Below, piece by piece: positions 32,214-34,395 of a DNA stretch of 34,395 bases (its first letter is position 1; every line of letters starts with the position of its first letter). The notes beneath the pieces were generated by a model. It ran no database searches, was not told the DNA's origin, and saw only the letters and a list, made by a program, of their open reading frames with translations. The stretch is from the NCBI GenBank assembly GCA_012839035.1, contig DUOB01000134.1:1-34395 (forward strand). The letters are read 5' to 3'. The translations under genes were made by a program, and so were the position numbers. The DNA comes from Propionibacterium sp. (GTDB taxonomy: Bacteria; Actinomycetota; Actinomycetes; Propionibacteriales; Propionibacteriaceae).

Positions 32214-33314
32214 TTACTTCTTGGTCTTCGGGGCAAAGCGGGCCGCGATGAAGCGTCCCACAAGGTTCAACGTCATGACGATCAGGATCAGCACCAGCGC
32301 GCCGGTCCATGCACGCGCATAGTTCGCGTCCGGGCTCGTGCCGGGCTGCATGTACTGGTAATAGACGAACACCGGCAGGGTGGTCATCTGGTTGATCGTC
32401 GGGTTCGGCATGGGGTTGGTGACCAAGTTGGTCGCCAAGCCGGCGGTGAGGAGCAGTGGAGCGGTCTCACCGATAATGCGCGCGATCGCGAGGATCACGC
32501 CGGAGACAATGCCGGAGATCGCGGTCGGGATGACGACCTTGACGATCGTGCGCCACTTGGTCACGCCGAGCGCATAGGACGCCTCACGCAGGCCACGGGG
32601 AACCAGGCGCAGCACTTCCTCGGCGTTGCGGACGACATAGGGGATCATCAGGATGCAGAGCGCTACCGCGCCGGCGAGGCCCGACTTGGTGCCCGGCCCG
32701 ACGAACAGCACGAACATCGAGAAGGCGAACAGGCCGGCCACGATCGACGGAATGCCGGTCATGACGTCCACCAGGAACGTGATGCCCCGCGCGAGAGCGT
32801 TCTTGCCGCCGTATTCCACCAGGTAGATCGCGGTGAACAATCCGATCGGCACCGAAATGAGGGTGGCAATTCCGGTGATGATCAGCGTGCCCCAGATCGC
32901 GTGGATGGCGCCGCCGGCCATGTCGCCATAGACACCGCTCATCGAGTAGGTGAAATAGGTCATGTCGAAGCGGGTCAAGCCACGGCTGATGACCTGGGCG
33001 ATCAGCGAAATCAACGGAATGATCGCCAACGTGAAGGCCAAGAACACGACGTACTTCGCGACCCGGTTGGCGGCCTGACGGGTGCCCTCCACGCCGGCGG
33101 AGGCGGCGTACATCACGATGAGGAACAGCACGAAGGCGACGGCGACCAACAACCCGATGTTGAACGATCCCGTGATCGAGAGCAGAGCTGCGGCGATGGC
33201 GATGACCACCACTGCGGTGGCCAGTTCCATCCACTTGGGCAGCTGACCGGAGGTCAGCGGGTTCTTCTCGGACGTCCGCTCGACCGGCTTGGGGTCCTGG
33301 ATCATGGTGCTCAT
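32214..33314 (-). CDS. pstA: Phosphate ABC transporter permease PstA
   Basis: A 366-residue permease. The N-terminal ~28 residues are hydrophilic, followed by two helices (about 32-70) not found in the shorter E. coli PstA, then the transport domain with five to six helices. The ABC-permease loop (EAA motif) lies near RNAEEVLRLVPRGLREASYALGVTKWRTIVKVVIP. IGETAPLLLTAG is the PstA signature. The ATG overlaps the pstC stop (ATGA); a second ATG at 33305 is possible. It forms a heterodimer with PstC. Confidence 0.95.
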   Translation of the reverse strand: MSTMIQDPKPVERTSEKNPLTSGQLPKWMELATAVVVIAIAAALLSITGSFNIGLLVAVAFVLFLIVMYAASAGVEGTRQAANRVAKYVVFLAFTLAIIPLISLIAQVISRGLTRFDMTYFTYSMSGVYGDMAGGAIHAIWGTLIITGIATLISVPIGLFTAIYLVEYGGKNALARGITFLVDVMTGIPSIVAGLFAFSMFVLFVGPGTKSGLAGAVALCILMIPYVVRNAEEVLRLVPRGLREASYALGVTKWRTIVKVVIPTAISGIVSGVILAIARIIGETAPLLLTAGLATNLVTNPMPNPTINQMTTLPVFVYYQYMQPGTSPDANYARAWTGALVLILIVMTLNLVGRFIAARFAPKTKK

Positions 33315-34312
33315 GCGCGCTTCTTCTTCCCCTTGGACTCCTCGACCTTGGCCTCCTGCAGGCTCACGATGTAGCGAGCGAGCATGTTCACGGCGAGGGT
33401 GATGGCGAACAGGATCAGACCCGTGGCGATCAGCTGATTGACACCGACACCGAATGCCTCCGGGAAGGCAAGCGCGATGTTGGCGGCGATCGTGTTCGGG
33501 TTTTGCGAGGTGAGGAGCTTGAAGGTGATGGCTGCACCACCGGAGAGCACCATGGCGACGGCCATCGTCTCACCGAGTGCTCGGCCCAGGCCGAGCATCG
33601 ACGCGGACACCACACCGGAGCGACCGAAGGGGAACACCACCTGGCGGATCATCTCCCAACGGGTGGCGCCCAGCGCGAGGGATGCCTGCTCCTGCAGCGA
33701 CGGGGTCTGGAGGAAGACCTCGCGCGAGAGGGACGTGATGATCGGCAGGATCATCACCGCCAGGACCAGCGCGGCGGTCAGCATGGTGCGACCCGTGCCG
33801 GACGCCTGCCCGGCGAACAGTGGGATCCAGCCCAGGTTGGTGTTCAGCCAGGCATAGAGCGGCTGGACGGCCGGGGCGAGAGTGTTGATGCCCCACAGGC
33901 CGAACACGACGGAGGGCACAGCAGCGAGCAGGTCGATGGTGTAACCGAGCCCGGCTGCGAGCTTCCGCGGCGCATAGTGCGAGATGAACAGGGCGATCCC
34001 GACACTGATAGGCACCGCGATCAGCAGGGCGAGCGCGGAGGACCAGAGGGTGCCGAAGACAAAGGGGGCCACATAGGGCCAGAAGTGGCCGCCGCCATAG
34101 GGCAGCGAACCAGGTTCGGCGGTGAAGGCGGGGAGTGCTTGGAGGATCAGGAAGAGAGCCACCAGCCCGAGAATGACGAAGATCATGATCCCGGAGCCGA
34201 GTGAAAAGCCCTTGAATACCTTGTCCCCGATCTCGCGGGTGTTGGATGCGAGTCCGGCTTCAACGGCCGAATCATCCTCGACCTGCGGGGCCCGTGTGGG
34301 TGCAGTCGTCAC
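33311..34312 (-). CDS. pstC: Phosphate ABC transporter permease PstC
   Basis: A 333-residue permease with an N-terminal cytosolic tail of ~40 residues and about six helices. FGTLWSSALALLIAVPISVGIALF and the loop EQASLALGATRWEMIRQVVFPFGRSG (EAA motif) identify it, and GRALGETMAVAMVLSG is the PstC signature. I chose GTG 34312 because GGAGA (34321-34325 on the minus strand) lies 8 nt upstream; the in-frame TTG at 34327 overlaps that ribosome site and would add five residues. It is the first gene of pstC-pstA-pstB in this window; a pstS upstream would lie outside it. Confidence 0.95.
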   Translation of the reverse strand: MTTAPTRAPQVEDDSAVEAGLASNTREIGDKVFKGFSLGSGIMIFVILGLVALFLILQALPAFTAEPGSLPYGGGHFWPYVAPFVFGTLWSSALALLIAVPISVGIALFISHYAPRKLAAGLGYTIDLLAAVPSVVFGLWGINTLAPAVQPLYAWLNTNLGWIPLFAGQASGTGRTMLTAALVLAVMILPIITSLSREVFLQTPSLQEQASLALGATRWEMIRQVVFPFGRSGVVSASMLGLGRALGETMAVAMVLSGGAAITFKLLTSQNPNTIAANIALAFPEAFGVGVNQLIATGLILFAITLAVNMLARYIVSLQEAKVEESKGKKKRA

Positions 34313-34314
34313 GG

Positions 34315-34327
34315 TTGGAGTCTCCAA
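34315..34327 (-). promoter_or_regulatory. Dyad containing the pstC ribosome binding site
   Basis: TTGGAG-T-CTCCAA (plus strand) is a 13-nt perfect dyad. On the minus strand its GGAGA is the ribosome site for GTG 34312. As RNA the stem would be very short, so a role is doubtful. Confidence 0.25.
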
Positions 34328-34375
34328 TACGAACGAAGAAAGTCACGCATGGTGTTCAGAGAGTCGGCACGCTCC

Positions 34376-34392
34376 CCCGCAAAACGAGCGGG
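34376..34392. promoter_or_regulatory. Hairpin in the pstC upstream region
   Basis: CCCGC (34376-34380), loop AAAACGA, GCGGG (34388-34392). A competing pairing, CGCTC (34370-34374) with GAGCG (34386-34390), overlaps it. It could be a terminator of the gene beyond the window edge or part of the pstC leader. No T-run is visible. Confidence 0.3.
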
Positions 34393-34395
34393 TGA

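Overview
The window is high-GC DNA from an actinobacterium (Actinomycetota). The evidence is the presence of mycothione reductase, a 33-residue bS22-type ribosomal protein, a Rex-headed heme operon, System II cytochrome c maturation genes, and many start codons that sit 6-7 nt behind a TANNNT -10 box with no Shine-Dalgarno sequence (leaderless genes). Gene content fits Propionibacteriales or a relative, but the genus cannot be decided from the sequence. Nothing looks mobile: I see no transposase, integrase, tRNA, CRISPR array or phage gene. The genes are packed tightly. The longest gaps are 137 bp (5498-5634) and 128 bp (1051-1178), so no gene-free stretch exceeds 300 bp.

Layout. 55-1050: a cation-diffusion transporter, divergent from asd and proC, followed by terC and acuC. 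5635-7807: bS22, an NAD-dependent epimerase-like protein and an acyltransferase, apparently one operon. 7816-10425: a HAD phosphatase on the minus strand, divergent from an acyl-CoA ligase and a glutaredoxin-like protein. 10477-16203: a Rex operator, then rex-hemA-hemC-hemD-hemB with almost no gaps, covering glutamyl-tRNA to uroporphyrinogen III except for hemL. 16223-16959: an iron-box-controlled bfd-bfr pair for iron storage and release. 16973-17977: a DUF4272 gene on the minus strand. 18056-23982: hemL, a histidine phosphatase, then a TlpA/ResA-like thioredoxin, ccdA, resB and ccsA for cytochrome c maturation. 23987-27514: an SDR on the minus strand, divergent from mycothione reductase, which overlaps a NagZ-like lipoprotein gene. 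27529-34312: mainly minus-strand genes, namely a DUF2510 protein, two PstS-like lipoproteins with a small DoxX-like membrane gene between them on the plus strand, and pstB, pstA and pstC.

The central part is one theme: making heme, storing and releasing iron, and attaching heme to cytochromes. The two controls visible in the sequence fit it. Rex (NADH/NAD+ sensing) has a site at the heme operon, and an IdeR/DtxR-type iron box lies at bfd-bfr. From memory, the backbone (proC, bS22, epimerase, acyltransferase, SerB1-like HAD, glutaredoxin, hemA-C-D-B, hemL, PGM, TlpA, ccdA, resB, ccsA) has the same order as Rv0500-Rv0529 of Mycobacterium tuberculosis, so most of the window is ancestral actinobacterial core with some local insertions.

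I found no clear example of an entirely new system. The points most worth following are the pair of divergent PstS-like lipoproteins with altered phosphate ligands and a shared four-cysteine pattern, the bacterioferritin whose di-iron ligand His is Asp, and several strong unexplained dyads (1067-1087, 18025-18042, 31326-31372).
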